NCBI RefSeq assembly: GCF_001649575.2
Contig: NC_051431.1
Span: 10,673,721 to 10,737,720 of the forward strand
Reading direction: 5' to 3'
From: Kryptolebias marmoratus
Lineage: Eukaryota > Chordata > Actinopteri > Cyprinodontiformes > Rivulidae
Length of the DNA stretch: 64,000 bases
Shown: piece after piece, positions 33,791 to 47,924 of the stretch
Layout: each line of letters starts with the position of its first letter
Numbering within the stretch: position 1 is the stretch's first letter
Notes under the pieces: generated by a model
Database searches by the model: none
What the model saw: only the letters and a program-made list of their open reading frames with translations
What the model was told of the DNA's origin: nothing
Position numbers and translations under genes: made by a program

Positions 33791-36329
33791 GGTTTTCTCC
33801 CAGTCTGAAACATGCATGTTAGAGTACATGGAGAATCTGAATTATCATTAGATGGGATTGTGCCGGGTTGTGTGTCTCTGCGTAGTCCTATGATGGACCT
33901 GTGACCTGCCTCCCATCTTCCCCATTGGCTGCTGGAGATGAGCTCCAGCTCCCTGTAACCTTAAACAAAAAGACGCAGTATAGAAAATAAATGAATCGAT
34001 GGACTGATTTTGAATACAGTCTGGGACTCATAAGCAAATTGAGAACCCCAGTGAATGCCTTGCGACGTTTTGGAGACACACTTGCAAATGATGTTTGCCA
34101 ACACTTCTCCAGCAGTCACGGCCCACTGTGATGCTACCCAAGTGGCTGAAGTATGGAATTTAAAAAGCTGTTCACCAAATACTTTTTCAAACCTTTATGG
34201 AAGCCCTTTTGGTATCTAGTTATTTGTGTTTTTTTTTTCCTTCTTTCGATTTGACTTCAGTAAGAAAAAAAAACATTTTAATTTGGGCTAAATTCGGGTA
34301 ACTCTTCCATTATGCACATTTAGGTTATTTTCTCTACTTTGTGTACTTTGCTGTGTTTTAGTAAAAGGACTTACTGTACAGGATATTTTGTTATGTTTTG
34401 TGTTTTAGTTGCCAGACAACATTTTGATTTGGTTTTGTTGCAAGGAGAAGATTTCAGCCACAGCTGACTGACAGCTTGTAGCGACTGATGGAAGTAGAGA
34501 ATATTATTGTACAAACCATATGAACAGAGAAAACGCCATACTTTCTCCGGCATCTCATTTAAAGGAATTTGAACTTCAAAGGTAAAATAGACAATTTTAG
34601 AGGTTTTGAAACGGTGTGGTACACTTAAAACTGAAAACTGGGCCAATGCCTTCAGAGACCCAAATTGATGCTCTCCGGTACAAAAAAGTTGTATTTCAAC
34701 ATATGTCCCCTCTAACACTGTTTATCCTATGATATCTTTTAGAATGTCTATCCTTCAAACCACCTTTTCAAACTTACAAGTAATTTTTGAAGAGTAGTGA
34801 CGGACATATGTTGTCATTCTTCCTTCCAGCACCTTTACTCTTTCATTGCATCATTCCTCTTTCCTCCACGGATGACCACAACTCTTCGGTTTTCGTTTTC
34901 ATTTTTGTTCTTTCGTCTCTTTTTCTGTCTTGCTCACTTCATCTGTCCTCATTCACACTGTATCACTCTCTTGTGGCTGTTTTGTGTTCTGAAGGACAGA
35001 CATTAATCAGTGTAAGGCCAGGGTGCCACATTATATCTCCGGGAGTGTGGGTGTTCACGTTAGCTTGTGTGGGTTTGAAGGACCTTGCAGCTGCCCTGTA
35101 GGGAAGTGGGGAAGGTTCAAACATACTTCATGCATATTTTATGGAACTCTGATATTGGACACACACATATATGCGTTGAGAAGACACGACAGCACACACG
35201 CTTCATCGTGCATCGGAAAACATTCTTGATTTACACTCTGCAACAGAGCCAGAATTCAACTGTTTGCATCAGCGTCAGGTTGACATTGCAGCTGCATGTC
35301 CAGAAATGATGGTCTGCTGTAAAACTAGACCAAAATGCCATATTTATGCACTAAGGCCCTTCATGGCCTACTCTGGCCATGCCTGTCCTGTTGATAGTAA
35401 ATCAATAGGTTTGACTGTTGTAGACACGCTGCTGCTTTATGTTGCCTGACCTGCAGGAGCTGCTGTGTTGGTTACTGGGTGTTGATCAAAAAAAAAAACC
35501 AACTAGAAAATATGTTAATGTGGAAAGGCAACAATAAAATACCCTCAAATGTTGTTACATTCTTATATGAGATAGTAAAATTACAGATCAATCTAAAAAT
35601 AAAGCTGGATGTGTTTAGAAAAAATGTTAGACATTCTTGTGGAGAGCTATTTAGGAAGATTTATATCACTGTTTTTAAAGATTCAGTAAGTAAATCTCAA
35701 TTTCCTTTTTAATTAAAACCAAGCAGAAAGCAAAAAGTACTTTACAGGCCTAAAGTGCCAAGTCCTGGCTGTAATTAAAAAGTACTTAGTTTCACTTTAA
35801 GAATGGTTTTGGACTTACAGCTCTTTAACTTGCATGACCTCTTTTTTTTATAACAATAAGTAGTTTGCCAACTAACTTGGTACCTATTGCATTGACAATA
35901 AAGGCTATTGCATAGTTGTCTTTTTAGTTAAGTAAAAAGTCTGCAGACTTTTTCCAGGTATGACTTTTTTTATCCAGAAGCTGTCGCTGTGAAACCTGTG
36001 TGCTCAAACAGGCTGTCAGCGCATGTGAAGCAGGTCATCCCTGTTCTGCAAAACAAAAATAGATCTTTCAGGGAGTTGGGAAGAACACTGGAAACACAGT
36101 TGATTTGACAATTTACAGCTTTATGAGATGGAGGGAAAAAAGACAAAATGCTGAGCTCAACGACTTCGAAAGGTTCTCAAAAAGACAACGTTGGGCGATG
36201 ATTGCTCGATTGGTTCATTAAAACTAAGCTAAATAAAACCCCACCTAAGTGGTTCACAAGATATTTGGTAACAAAGTTAACCTTGATTGTTTAACTGTTA
36301 ATCCCAACATTTTGACCAAAGATCTCTTG
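33791..36329. other. Intronic sequence, nothing definite
   Basis: No exon, RNA gene or terminus is recognised. The ORF-like stretches at 34787-35101 and 35023-35309 are short, and codon use looks random. Confidence 0.4.
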
Positions 36330-36600
36330 GAATTTGTTAGTACACAGAGTATGTTTGTGAAGAACTGTCAGGTATCACCATGCCAAATTTTAACTGTGAA
36401 AATGACTGAATTATAGTTATTTTGGTGTTTTGTAAGGTTGATTTGGCCATCTGGAATTGGGTTGACTTCAAATGTTAGCCGTATGTATGATGTACATCTA
36501 ATGTTTGTTTGTTTTTTTTTTGTAAAAGTTTCAGTAAAATATGTCCAGTGGTTCAGGAGCTATTTTGCTAACAGACAAACCCTTGCACACACAGGCAATT
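36330..36600 (-). repeat. Antisense copy of the 'ctcatgaaccactgga' dispersed repeat
   Basis: The minus strand reads TTTGTCTGTTAGCAAAATAG, GAACCACTGGACATATTTTA, CTGAAACTTTTAC and so on, the same order as the copies at 12552 and 55104. Confidence 0.6.
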
Positions 36601-39600
36601 AGATAATCACCATAAAAAGCAGATGATTAAAAAGCCAGACCAACTATGAAAAGGCTAAGTTTAGACAAATTAAAGGTTGGAGAATGTGTTCAAGGTCAAG
36701 GAAAAATAAAAATGCTAAATTCCAAGAGGTTTAAATGCAAAGCTGACCTGAAAAATTGCAGCTTTACTGAATCTGACCCCCCCCACCCACCNGAAGAGGA
36801 CCTGCAGGTGATGACTGGTTTCCACCTTATGTGGAGAACCATCTTACTTTCCTTTAGGCTGAACTTAACATTCTGTAAAATCACTTCTCTGAGTGACTTT
36901 GAGAAAACTAATTAGCTGTGAATTTAAATACAGATGAAGTTTTTCCCGCACCATGCAGTGAGCAGAGCTTTTCCACCAGCGTTTACTAAAAGATGAAGGT
37001 CTGCAATCTGTGATGGGTTCTGAGTATATTTCAGAGATATTGCTTTTTATCAGCAGAAATGGAGATTATTGTCAGGCAGTTTGAACACTTGGAAAGTATG
37101 CGCTTTTGTAGCGTGATCTGAATATACAAGTTATAAAAAATAAGAGCATCCATATATGTGGTTACTGTTGCTGGTGTGGATGCCCCTGACTTACAGCAGT
37201 GTGGGGCTCTCAGGGATGTTTTTTATATATTTATATATATATAATGCAGGGCCACAATCCGATGATCAAAGCTAAAGTGTTGAGATGAGGATGAAGATGA
37301 ACTGCTTCATAGTGCAGAAAACCAATACTTTTGAGGAGCTGCCTGATCACTAATGAATTGGTTTAAGTGATGGATAGTTAAGAGATGAGCAGGACTGTCA
37401 GCAGGAGGAGGGAAAAAGCCTGAGTTTACTGTACGATTCACACACACGCACATAAATTCAGTTTCAGCAATAAGTTTGTTTGTCCTTTGGTGCTTATTTG
37501 CGAAAAGTGTTTGTGGACATTGATCCGTTACCATCTCCATGGCTTGTTTGCACTTTTTACTCCTTCGTTTTCTGAGGCAAAGTGAAAGTGTTAGTGTAAG
37601 CACTTCTGCGGCCTGCGTGGGAGATCATTCTATCATCTCTCACCGCCAAGAATCTCACACAGCAAAGTGACTGCTTCATCCACACTCCCACCTCTACCCA
37701 CCCCTTAATTCCCCTTCCTCACCCTGGCTCCATGTCAGGCTCTCCTTCCCACTGCTTTTCCACACGCAGGCACAAGTCACACACACATTCACAAACACAC
37801 ACACACACACACACCGCCCTCCTGGAAATGTGCAGACGGATGCTAACAAATGTTTTCTTGGTGTCAGTTGTTGTCTCGTTTCAAATGAATTTATACTCCT
37901 CTGCTCCAGAGTTGACATCGATCGGGCTTAACTCATTTAATAGCCATGACATTTGCCTATTAGCTTATTTACTGTCAAAACAGGCCCGAGCTCAGCTGGT
38001 TTCCTGAGAGACAGTAAGTATCACATTTGTTTCTGTCACCGAAGTAAATGTGACTGCTTGTGCAAAACGTAATGTCTGGAGGAAAATTCAGACCCGGTGA
38101 ACACAAAGAAATGTACAAACTAAAGTTAACACCCATTGTGCACAAATCAATACATGAATCAATACATACTCAAAATATGCAAATGGAACAAAGGTTTTTG
38201 TTCTTGCAACAACTAAAGCCCACAATAAAGTAAGGTCTTTGTCTCAGATTGTCCTTGTTTTTTGGTTTGCATTTCTTTAATTTTAATTGGCTTTTATCTT
38301 ATCAGTATTTTTGTTACTTTGATCCTGTTCTTACAAAAAGTTTCTTCATGTTTTTTTTGACAAAAACATTTTTTTGTATGGTAATTCCAAACTAAATTGT
38401 TAATCAGCATGCCTAACAAAAGCTGTAGACAACAGTGTATTTTCAAATAGCAATGTGATCTCATGTGCTTGAGGTATTTCTTGGGGGAAAAAAGCCTGCA
38501 TCCTATAATGTTAATCCTCACTCACATTGCATCTCTAGACAGCAGGAATATAGACTGGTGATTCTGTTAGGTCTTTCTGTCATATAAAGTTTAAAATAAA
38601 ATAAATGTAAGAATAGTTTACTCTTATTGACAGAAGCTTAAGTACCTAAAAAATAAGAAATGATTACAATTAAGATGGGATAGATTTTTGATACAATATA
38701 ATAAAGTATTATACAATATAGTACTTTGTCCCTCTGGAGAAATGTATTTTGGACTCTGTGCTGTTCCAATAGCTGTTTTCACAACAAAACTACAAATAAA
38801 CCATTAAAGAAAAAGTATTCAACACAAACAAAATCCACCACTCAAACACACTGCATAAATGAAAAGAATAAAAGCAAAATAGCTAATATTTCACCACCGC
38901 TACTGAAGTACCAAGTGACAAATTGCACAAGTCTTTCAGATTTTCGAGACATTCTTTAATTTTTTATCTGAAATGGGAACTGAAAAAAAATCAGTTCCTA
39001 TGTAAGGACTCATGTACCTCCTATCTTTGAATAAAGGAGGTGTGAGAGGGTTTTTTTTGGTCTTCCCCATCACCTTCATGGCACACTGTACCAGACACAG
39101 CAGCCTGGGGTTTGCCTGAGTAGAAACACCTTTGGTAATTTCTATAAATTTGTACAGCTGACTTGGTCATGTCATGATGCTCTCAAAGTTTTAAGCAGTT
39201 ATTGTTTAAAACTAAAACACTTTCTATATGTAGGGCTTTTATATGAGCCCTTTCATTAAGTGCCAATCTATCCACACACAACACATACAGACACTAGAAT
39301 GCACTCAAGCTCATACTAAAAAGTGAAGCTCCAAAATAGCCATTGATTTTTAGAGCCCATTGGGAAGATATCTTAAAGATTCATCATAGCTATATGGCAG
39401 AGAAGAAAAAACGAGGAGAGGGTAAAGCTAATGTCTCTAGGAGGGGAAGAGAGGACGATGGATGGGTAGAAATCTAAAAAAAAGAGGTGGGGGGTGGTGG
39501 AGGCTAGATAAGATGTAGTGGGTTTGGGAGTGATTATAAGAAGAAGTCCTGCGTTTGAAGCTTCACATTTCTATGAGTTTGGGTGCAGGTGTGTGTACAA

Positions 39601-41950
39601 CGCATTTGATTGTTTTGTCTCCCACAATAAATGTTAAGGTGCATACGCCCACGTGCACTCATTAGCTCACAGAAATACCAATGCATCAAGAGTCTTCAGT
39701 GGCACATTAAGAGCACCTTATAACCTCTCCAGCACTAATCAATGAAAGCTGTTACACAAAAGCAGAACTGACAAAAGAAAACAACAGACAGAAAGTATCA
39801 TCAAAAGGCATGGAAAAGACGCAAACGTGGAATGAAGATAAATACATTTTTTTTGTAACTTTTTTGTGAAGCCTGAATGACTTGATTGGTAATTTACAGC
39901 ATGGTGTGCGCAGCATTTTGATGAGAGCATTGGTTTATAGCTTCTGTATGGGGATTTGATTGGATGCTGTAGCTCACTGCAAACTCCCCGCAAGCCTCTA
40001 ATTGGTTATTTATCTAGAAAACATGCCATTTAGTTGACATTACTTAAAGCAAACCTGTATATAGCTGCATTCGTGTCTACATATGGCAGCATATAAACAC
40101 GGACGTACCAGCCGTATGCACACAAACAGGCTATAAGGAAGCATAAATCTGCTGGAGGCATCTCCCAACCATCTGCAGGAGTAATAACAATCTGGTACCT
40201 TAGGCGATATGCTCTCCTGTTTTATATCAGCACAATTCTCTGTACACACACACACACACACATTCCCAGCTATCTCTTTTTCTCAATCCTGCAGCCTCTT
40301 TTCTTTGTCCTCTCTCCATCCATTTACTTCAGTCTTTCTTGCACCCACTTCCTCTCACCCATAGGGTTTGTCCCCCTCTTCAGCCCATCCCATACGCAGA
40401 CAGACCATTGAGTGTGCCATAATAAGATCTCTGGAGGAAAGAAAGAAAGAGCAGTGGAGGGCAGCTAAGGAAGAAGATTCAGGGGTTAATCCCCTTTCTA
40501 ACCCACTCATATGAGGGGAAACCTGTAAAATAGCTCAGCCTCTTCTAACTTTAACCTCTCCTCTTCTATTAGCCCCCCCTTCCCCTCTGTTCATTAGCCA
40601 TCCACCATTACTGTCCATTAACAAGATCAGAGGCATTCTAATCCCTTTCTGACAGCATTCCTGCTGCGTTCACAGAACACTTGGCATTAAGGAAAGGCTG
40701 AAGCAAGAGTGGGGATACTTAGAGGAGAAGGACTACTGGGTTGTAGAGTAAAATCAAAAGCGTGCATAAGTATGAAGGGCTGAGGACAGTGGTGGAGGAG
40801 AAATTTTAATGTCCATGCTGAGCTGTTTTATCTTGTATGATGTGCAGAGGGCCCCAATGGTATTAATTTCTCAACTTTTTCTAAGCACTTTACTTGTGCA
40901 TAACAAAAACGATAGAAAGATTCAACACAGTTGTACGTATACAGTCATATTTATGGTTTGCCAAAAAAAAGCCTTTTTTTAAACTTATTTGTTCTTATGC
41001 TTCGTTCCATTTACTGCAGGACTTTGATCTGGGAACGATCTGGGGATGACTTGACCTAACTGTAATCCAGTTGCAAGTTAGATTTTTATACTTGTTCAGT
41101 AACCAGGCTAGCTAGTGGTATGCTCATGGAAGTTAGATTTTTTAAAATAAAAAATAATTAAAAAAAAACAACCAAACACACACACAAACTCAACTGAAAC
41201 AACACTCAAAGCTGAAAATCCAATTCAAAAGGTCACATACCGTACCATCCCCAATCTCAAACTCCAATATGACTGCCTCAAGCATTAAAGGGTTGGTAGC
41301 TGCAGTAATAAAGTTTTTACTTTCTCTTTTGTTGGTCTGTATATCATTAAATTAGTCAAAGGGACCACAGATGCCGCTGTTAAAAAAACATGTTGCTACA
41401 GTGTTTGAATGCATAAAATGCAGAGGAATACATTCTTTTCAGTTTTTGCTGCTAATAATAGTGTTCATCTTTCTTCAGTCATTTGGCTTCGGAAGAAGCC
41501 ATCCTCAGATTAGTCCAAGTAGACAGGATGATGTGCCGGTTAGTTAATAAAATACTTGAAGCACCTCCCTAACACCATGAAATCTTGATTGCTGCAGTCT
41601 GTTGCTGATTGTCTCATCAGTTTGTACATGAACAGAGAAGCATGTTGCTCTTCGCCTCTATAACAGTGAATTAACACTTTAAATAATTTGATAAATTAGG
41701 GTATTAGTGAAAAATACTCTGAGCTTTTGAAATGATGTGTTTGAGAAAGTCTGGGTCTTGTCTTTATAAAACAGATGTAAATAATTTTATACACTTTATT
41801 CATCTAGCTGTATGTCTGTTTGTGCATTTACATCTGTGTGTTTCTTTGTTTCTTTTCATCACTTTGACACAACAAACTTGGAAGTGATTATACAAAACAA
41901 GCGTAAGTTGTTTTTTGTGGACTGTAGGTTCTCTGTCAGCAGGAGACTTT
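36601..41950. other. Intronic sequence with simple repeats only
   Basis: Contains an unknown base at 36792, a short AT run at about 37221-37243, an AC microsatellite at 37795-37814 and another at 40245-40262. Otherwise it is AT-rich intron with no recognisable exon. In particular, no exon encoding the acidic/serine-rich start of SCHIP1 was found. Confidence 0.45.
37795..37814 (+). repeat. (AC)n microsatellite
   Basis: A perfect dinucleotide run of about 20 bases, preceded by looser CA repeats from 37777. Confidence 0.9.
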
Positions 41951-41958
41951 TCCTGCAA

Positions 41959-42690
41959 TCAAAGTCAAAGTCAAAGTAAGGTTTGTTGTCACTCAGGTTA
42001 TACAAGAAGTGCACAGCAGGACAAAATTTTGTTTTTCCAAGCCCAGTGTGTAGTAATATACAAACAGACATAAACAGACAAATAAAATTTTAATGGGAAA
42101 CCTAAGACTAAAAGACAAGTAAAAACCGAGACTGTGGTTTTGTATAAGATTTAACAAAAAAAATAAAAAGCAATACTTTCTATAATCAAAAATGAAATAG
42201 AAGAGCCTTTTTTTAAAAAGAGGAATAAAAGAAAACTCAAGTGGTGAAGAGAAAATGAAAGGCATTGTTGCACATTATAATATTGCACAAAGTAATAGCA
42301 GATGTATCTTTTCTGTAATCATATTGTGTCAGATTTTGTGTGTGTGTTCAACAAATAAGACAGTCCTGGAAGTGTTTGTGTATTTTTTTTTTAAGTAATT
42401 GAGGAGTCAGCCTGTGAAAGAAGCTTCTGCTGAGGCTGGCAGTCTTTCATTTCTTGCTGTGATAATGTCTGCCAGAGGGCAGAAGGGTGAAAAAGTTTCT
42501 GTTCCGGGTTGGTAAACTCTCTGGCATCCTGGTGGTTTTGCTCAGAAAGTGTTTCTGACAGAGGTGGAAGAGGTCCTGATGACTCTCTGCTATCCTCAAC
42601 GCAGTGCAGCAGTTGTGATTTTGGAGGCAGTTTGTTTGGACTTCTCCCAGGGTCCAGTCAGTTTTCACTGACTTCAAAACCAAGATCTCC
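41959..42690 (-). mobile_element. LINE-like 3' region with (CTTTGA)n tail
   Basis: Three TCAAAG units (41959-41976) are followed by GGTTTGTTGTCACTCAGG, then ACAAAATTTTGTTTTTCC. Read on the minus strand this is a fish LINE 3' end with a hexamer tail. Bases 42400-42690 (GAGGAGTCAGCCTGTGAAAG, GCCAGAGGGCAGAAGGGTGA) fit the 3' untranslated part that commonly precedes such tails. No intact reverse transcriptase is seen. Confidence 0.5.
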
Positions 42691-44134
42691 CATCAAGTTG
42701 TGAGATGTACACCTTTATCATTTTAATCGACTTTGTGTGACCTGTTGTAGTCCAGTGTGTACTTTTTTTTCAGTTCTGGTTAAAAAAAAAAGAAGAAAGA
42801 AAAATCCTTTGACTTAGCTTCTCACAGAAGTATTTAATCTAGGTCTGCTCTTTCCTGTGTCTTTCTGATCTACGCGTCAGGGAAGAGCAGAGAAGTTGCA
42901 GCCCGTTGGTTTGATGTATATGAGAATCCACTTGTTACTCCACCACAGACAAAAGAAAGCAGCACATCAGAGGAGTGAAAGGTTAGATTGTATGGGCAAT
43001 ATGCCAAGCGTTGTTCAAATGCACTTCATGTTAGGTAGGTATGAACTGTTTCAGTGTTGTTGAAATGTTCAAGGAACGTTTCATGTGAAGGGAATCTTCC
43101 CCAGCCAAGAGGCTTAGCTTTGAAGTTTTGTCCTTGTCTATAAAGGGTTCCTCAGACTTTGAAGCTATTGTGCAAACACTTATATTCACATATGCATTTA
43201 CATGAACCACAAAAGTGCTGTATTGGCACATGAGTAGGCAGTATATGTGGATGTTTAGTGTCTTCTTTCCCCTCTAGCATTATCAACACTGGCCAAATGT
43301 GTCCTCACAATCTTTCACCATCACCATGGTAACAGGGAACATGCACAGGATGTCCTTATTTACTTATGCAAATAACTCACTGCAGCTCTCCTAGCTGTCA
43401 GTCATGACATATTGTAAAAAATTTGATTAAGAAGGTGAAACCTGTTGGCAATTTTTCAAAGTTATTTAACCTTGACCGAGCGCACAGACCAGCGCTCTCT
43501 TTGGAAATCAGGTCTGCTAAAAGTTTTTCAGTCCCTGGTAAATTTCATGTTTCTTGTTCTGTTTTTGTAAGAAGTAAAAAGGCAGGAGCACAGTATGTAT
43601 CTGTACTATATGTGAGTTCTGCATTGACGCTGAGATGTGACTGTTTACAGTGCTCATATTGCAGGACACACTTTGTCAGCTGATTGAAGTCCTGATCAAT
43701 CCGATTTAAGTATGCACCCTCACAAACTGGGAGCACGCTGCAGCAGTCAGGAGTTCGGACTTTATTTTAGAATCTCATTTAAGGTGCAGGCCAATACTGA
43801 ACAAAATGGCCAGTTGGCTAGCCTTTCTGTGTATGTGTGCCTCTTCCCTTGTGGCAAAACAAAAGGGTGGGTGAACTCAACCTTGTTAGGTGTGAGTTTC
43901 TGTGCTGCAGCCTTCTCCCTTCCTGGTTTGACGGTGTGCTGAAAAAGGGCCACAGTTTCACTTAGTTCACACAGTTTCAGCTGGGGAAACAAAATGACCT
44001 CCTTTCCAAGGCTGTCTTGAAATAAGTTGTGTTGAACTCATGTCCAAGAGGCTGTGGCTATAAAGCATAAAAATAGAGTTCATTATACTCAGCCTGCAAA
44101 TTCTGAAACCGTTTTATCTCTCCATCTCTAAGCG
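42691..44134. other. Intronic sequence, nothing definite
   Basis: No exon or element recognised. The frame at 43423-43683 lacks splice support. Confidence 0.4.
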
Positions 44135-44565
44135 AACACAACTTCAGTTTAGAAAAATAGTTTAATTTTCACTTTACAAATCTTTACATCACCATGAAAT
44201 TTACAGCACATAGTTATTTAAATGAAAATGTGTAGGTATGTACTAATGCAAATGGCAGCAGCAGATGGTAGTTGAGGCACTTCTGGTGCGGACTAGGGCA
44301 TTTCCTGCTGGAATAAGCCATTTAATGTGAAACTGACCGCAATGTAAAGGTTTATAAAACATTCTTTGCATCAATGCTATGAAATCTTTAAGACTGGAGT
44401 CGTTTTAAGATGGCAACAGTCTACTTTGGTCTTGGCTCTCCTCAGACCAGCTTGTCAATCTGGTCAGGCCCAAACTCTGTTTCTCCGAAACCAAGGTCAT
44501 TCAAAAAGCTATCTGCAAAACATGGATATTAATTGTTCATCATTCTTCCACAGAACTTTGTTTTC
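44135..44565. mobile_element. Shortened copy of the palindromic foldback family
   Basis: A left-arm remnant (TTCAGTTTAGAAAAATAGTT) and a fuller right arm (AAGACTGGAGTCGTTTTAAG, CAGGCCCAAACTCTGTTTCT, TTCCACAGAACTTTG) flank a centre carrying GGCAGCAGCAGATGGTAGTTG. Confidence 0.55.
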
Positions 44566-46369
44566 AGGGTCTCAAGCAGCAAAAGGCTTAAGGTTGTCTG
44601 AACCACTGCGCTCATCCAGCCACTGTAGTGATGCCCAACTAGGAGATGGTGTTTTTATACATCTCAACAACATCTTTTTCCTTACAGATTAATTGTCATC
44701 CAGATCTTTCCATTTGAGCATACTACTTTTTCATACAGCAACAATCTGACAAGTAGTGGGAAACAGGAAACACTCAGCATCTCTGGCCTCTGTATAAAGT
44801 TAATGACTGTTCATGAATTACTCTGTCTCCACGACTGTAGTGATGGGTGTGTGCATGTGTGAGGAAATGTGGAGAGAGGTTTACAGTAAGCCATTTAGCT
44901 TTTTGAACCAATATCATTCTCCTCTAAATGATTTCCTTGCTGCGGACTTATAGTAGATGCTACATCCTGCCACAAAGTGGGCATGAAATCAAACCTAAAA
45001 TTCCTAGATGATATCATTGAACAGTCAGAACAAGAGAAAAGTAATACTGGATCTGTTTGGCTGTCAGACAATGCCCTGATTCCGCCTTGCATCTGTACAA
45101 GAAGAGCCTCAGAATGATTCAAACATCTGATGTAGTCTTGCTTTCTCTTTGATTAGTTTTTTTTATTGTTTTTTCTTTTTCATATTTTTAACTGAAGCTT
45201 GGTAAATTTATGCTTGCAGTCAGATATTGAAAAAAATCTGTTTTTCTTTATGATTGCTAGTATTTCTATAGCTCACGCTCAATAGTCCACAGTTTGTCAG
45301 TTATTTAATCTGTTTTTTGACATTTATACAAAGAGTTTAAATGTCAGTTATTGTTTACTTATACTTGCAGCAATATTACTGTTTGCTCAAATTATATGAT
45401 TCTTTCTGGGTTTCAAAGGTTTTGAAACTGAGTTACCAGTTAAAAAGCTTATAGATAGTGTTATTGTTATTTGAAAATTTATAAGCAGAGTGCCTATTGT
45501 AAAAAGAAATTAAAATCTTGGTTCAATATTATTTAATTTGTGGCTTTGGTGATGGAGAGTCCAAACAAACAGCTTGGTCTAAACTTTTCATTTGGTTACG
45601 ATTGGGTGATTCGGGAAGACCAGATGATGCACATAATTTTCACTCTCTTTCAGATGGAAATGCTTTAAAGGATAATAAACGTCATCAATCAGAACAGTTT
45701 TAAAGTGATTTGCAGAGACCCTTCAAGGGGTCTCACTCAGTGCCATCAAAAGCCTCTCTCAGCATGTAATAGCCACTTAATCCCATCTGTTAGTGGGTCA
45801 GTGGGTCGGCTAAATGAGTTTTAAAAGCATTAATCACCTATTTGTAAAATGCCATGATCAATCTTAATAAAAATAACTTTGCAAACCATAACCCAGTAAG
45901 TAACAGCATGTACTTCTTGTTGCTTATCTGCTATAATGGTGCAAGACCGCTGCAATTCAAAAATAAATAAAAAAATCATAATCATGAGAGAATTTGAGCT
46001 GAAGCTCAGCTGGGATCTTTCTGTGTGGAGTTAACATGTTTTCCCCATGACTGCATGTTTCCTTTTTTTTCTGGCTTTCTCCCACTGCAGGAGAGCTCCT
46101 CCTAAAAGTTTTCAAAGAGGTGGTCAGATGGGATCACTGTAAACCTGGGGTGGTGCATCAAAACCAAAAGCCATGATAACATTTCAGGAGTTTTATTCTT
46201 CTGTTGCCATAGGCTATTTGGAAAATACTGCATTACAGGAGTTAGGGAATGGCCCCCTGATGAAGGCCTACTTTATTTAGATAAAAACAGCCTTTATTCA
46301 ACCCATTGAAGTGTCTTCTTTTCTCTTAAATCTGTATTCATAACTGAAGCTAGCATTCTTCAGAAAAAT
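44566..46369. other. Intronic sequence, possible conserved block at 45770-45900
   Basis: No exon found. Bases 45770-45900 (AAAAGCATTAATCACC, GCCATGATCAATCTTAATAA) are repeat-free and homeodomain-core-rich, so they may be a regulatory element, but this is speculative. Confidence 0.25.
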
Positions 46370-46690
46370 GCACATCACCCGCTATGTTGCATGCCAAAGT
46401 TTAAAACCAAATTCTCATGTAATTGTTAGTGCTCAGAGTATGTGTCGGAGATGACTCATCTACAACCGTACCAAATTTTAGCTCAGTATCTGTAAATTTG
46501 ACTGAGCAGTAGCCATTTTTGCGTTTGCTAAGGTCGATTAACTGTGGCAGCCATCTTGAAACAGGTGGATTCCAAAATCTGAGTTTTACATGTATATCCA
46601 ACAATTACTTTCTGGGAGTTTTCATTCAAATTTGTTCAGTGATTCACAAGATAATTTGCTTTTTGGACAGATTTTACATAACAGACAAAT
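46370..46690 (-). repeat. Antisense copy of the 'ctcatgaaccactgga' dispersed repeat
   Basis: The plus strand shows GCTCAGAGTATGTGTCGGAG, TTTTAGCTCAGTATCTGTAA, GTGGCAGCCATCTTGAAAC and CAGTGATTCACAAGATAA in the family order, reversed. Confidence 0.6.
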
Positions 46691-47924
46691 TTGGGGGAAT
46701 AGATCCTGGGAAAGTTCCAAAATTAGGATCATCCCTGTCTGTACCTGAAGATATATCTGTAAAAACAATGTAGGCTTTGTCTGTCATGCAAACCTTTATT
46801 TCTAAATGAATTAAAATGTTGATCATCAAAGTGCTTATCTTTTAGGTATCTATCTTCTTCTTTTTGATTTAAGTTTTGAGCACAGAGGTACACAGCTGCA
46901 CAGTGTTCGGGTCTTTTGATGCTATTTTTTACCATTTTCCTTTTTTGTATCTTCTCATCAGTCATGCCCTGAATGCACACTTTTCTCAAGATCCAACACT
47001 TTGAGGTCTGGTGCAAAGCTATCTGTGGAGCTAACACTGTATAAATATTAATGTAGCAAGAAGGGGATTTGTGTGGGTGGAAAAGATACAGGAAACCTAA
47101 TGCAAGATTACCACCTTTTTTTTTTTTTTTGTAGATAAGAACGAACATTAAACATCATTATACATATTTAACGAGAAGCTGGGCCAGTTATAAAAGAGTA
47201 AGTTAGCAAAGGGGCAAGGAGATAAAAAGCTTAGGTAAAGAATGGATTTTTACGCAGCTTTCAGGAAGATTAATGATTCATAAAACAATTTTTACAATTT
47301 ATGGTTACATGGAACCTCTTGAAGTTATGCAACAATGAGAGTATGTTGCCCTTATTAAACACTGGAGACCAGTATTACAGCTCAGCAGCTAATTGCTATC
47401 TGCAGATGGTATTTAGGAGATCCAGTAAGTTCTTGGGGAAGTTATTTATTTATTTATTCATGCAGCACTAAATATGGACAATTTCTATATTTTATATCTT
47501 TCTTCTCTCTTCCTCTGTGTGTGTTATTTTAATTGGCTCATCTGTTCCTTCAAAAATGTATCTGTTCTTTGTATGAAAGTCAAATAAATATCCACAAATG
47601 CCACAGTTGTGAAATGACACGCCTAAAGATATTTAAGATGAGTTAAATGACCGGAGAGCTAGAATAACGGGACCTAATGTTCTGTTTTAGTGTAGATATA
47701 TCAGTTTTTAGATTTTCAGAACTTAACTATTTTACTGTCTCACTTTTATTACTTCACAAGCCTTTATTTAAAGCGACTTCTTAGTGAATTATATCTGGTA
47801 CACTTTCTATGGTGACACTGCTGGATAAAGCTATAAATTGATATATGGGGCATACATCTACACTCTTAGACACAAAGACAGGAGGATATTTTTCACAGGG
47901 AAACAGATCTGCTCCAATAGCCTC

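Noticed and set aside
37777..37814. CA-rich run as a possible CRISPR-like or regulatory array
   Set aside because: It is a simple dinucleotide microsatellite with no repeat-spacer structure.
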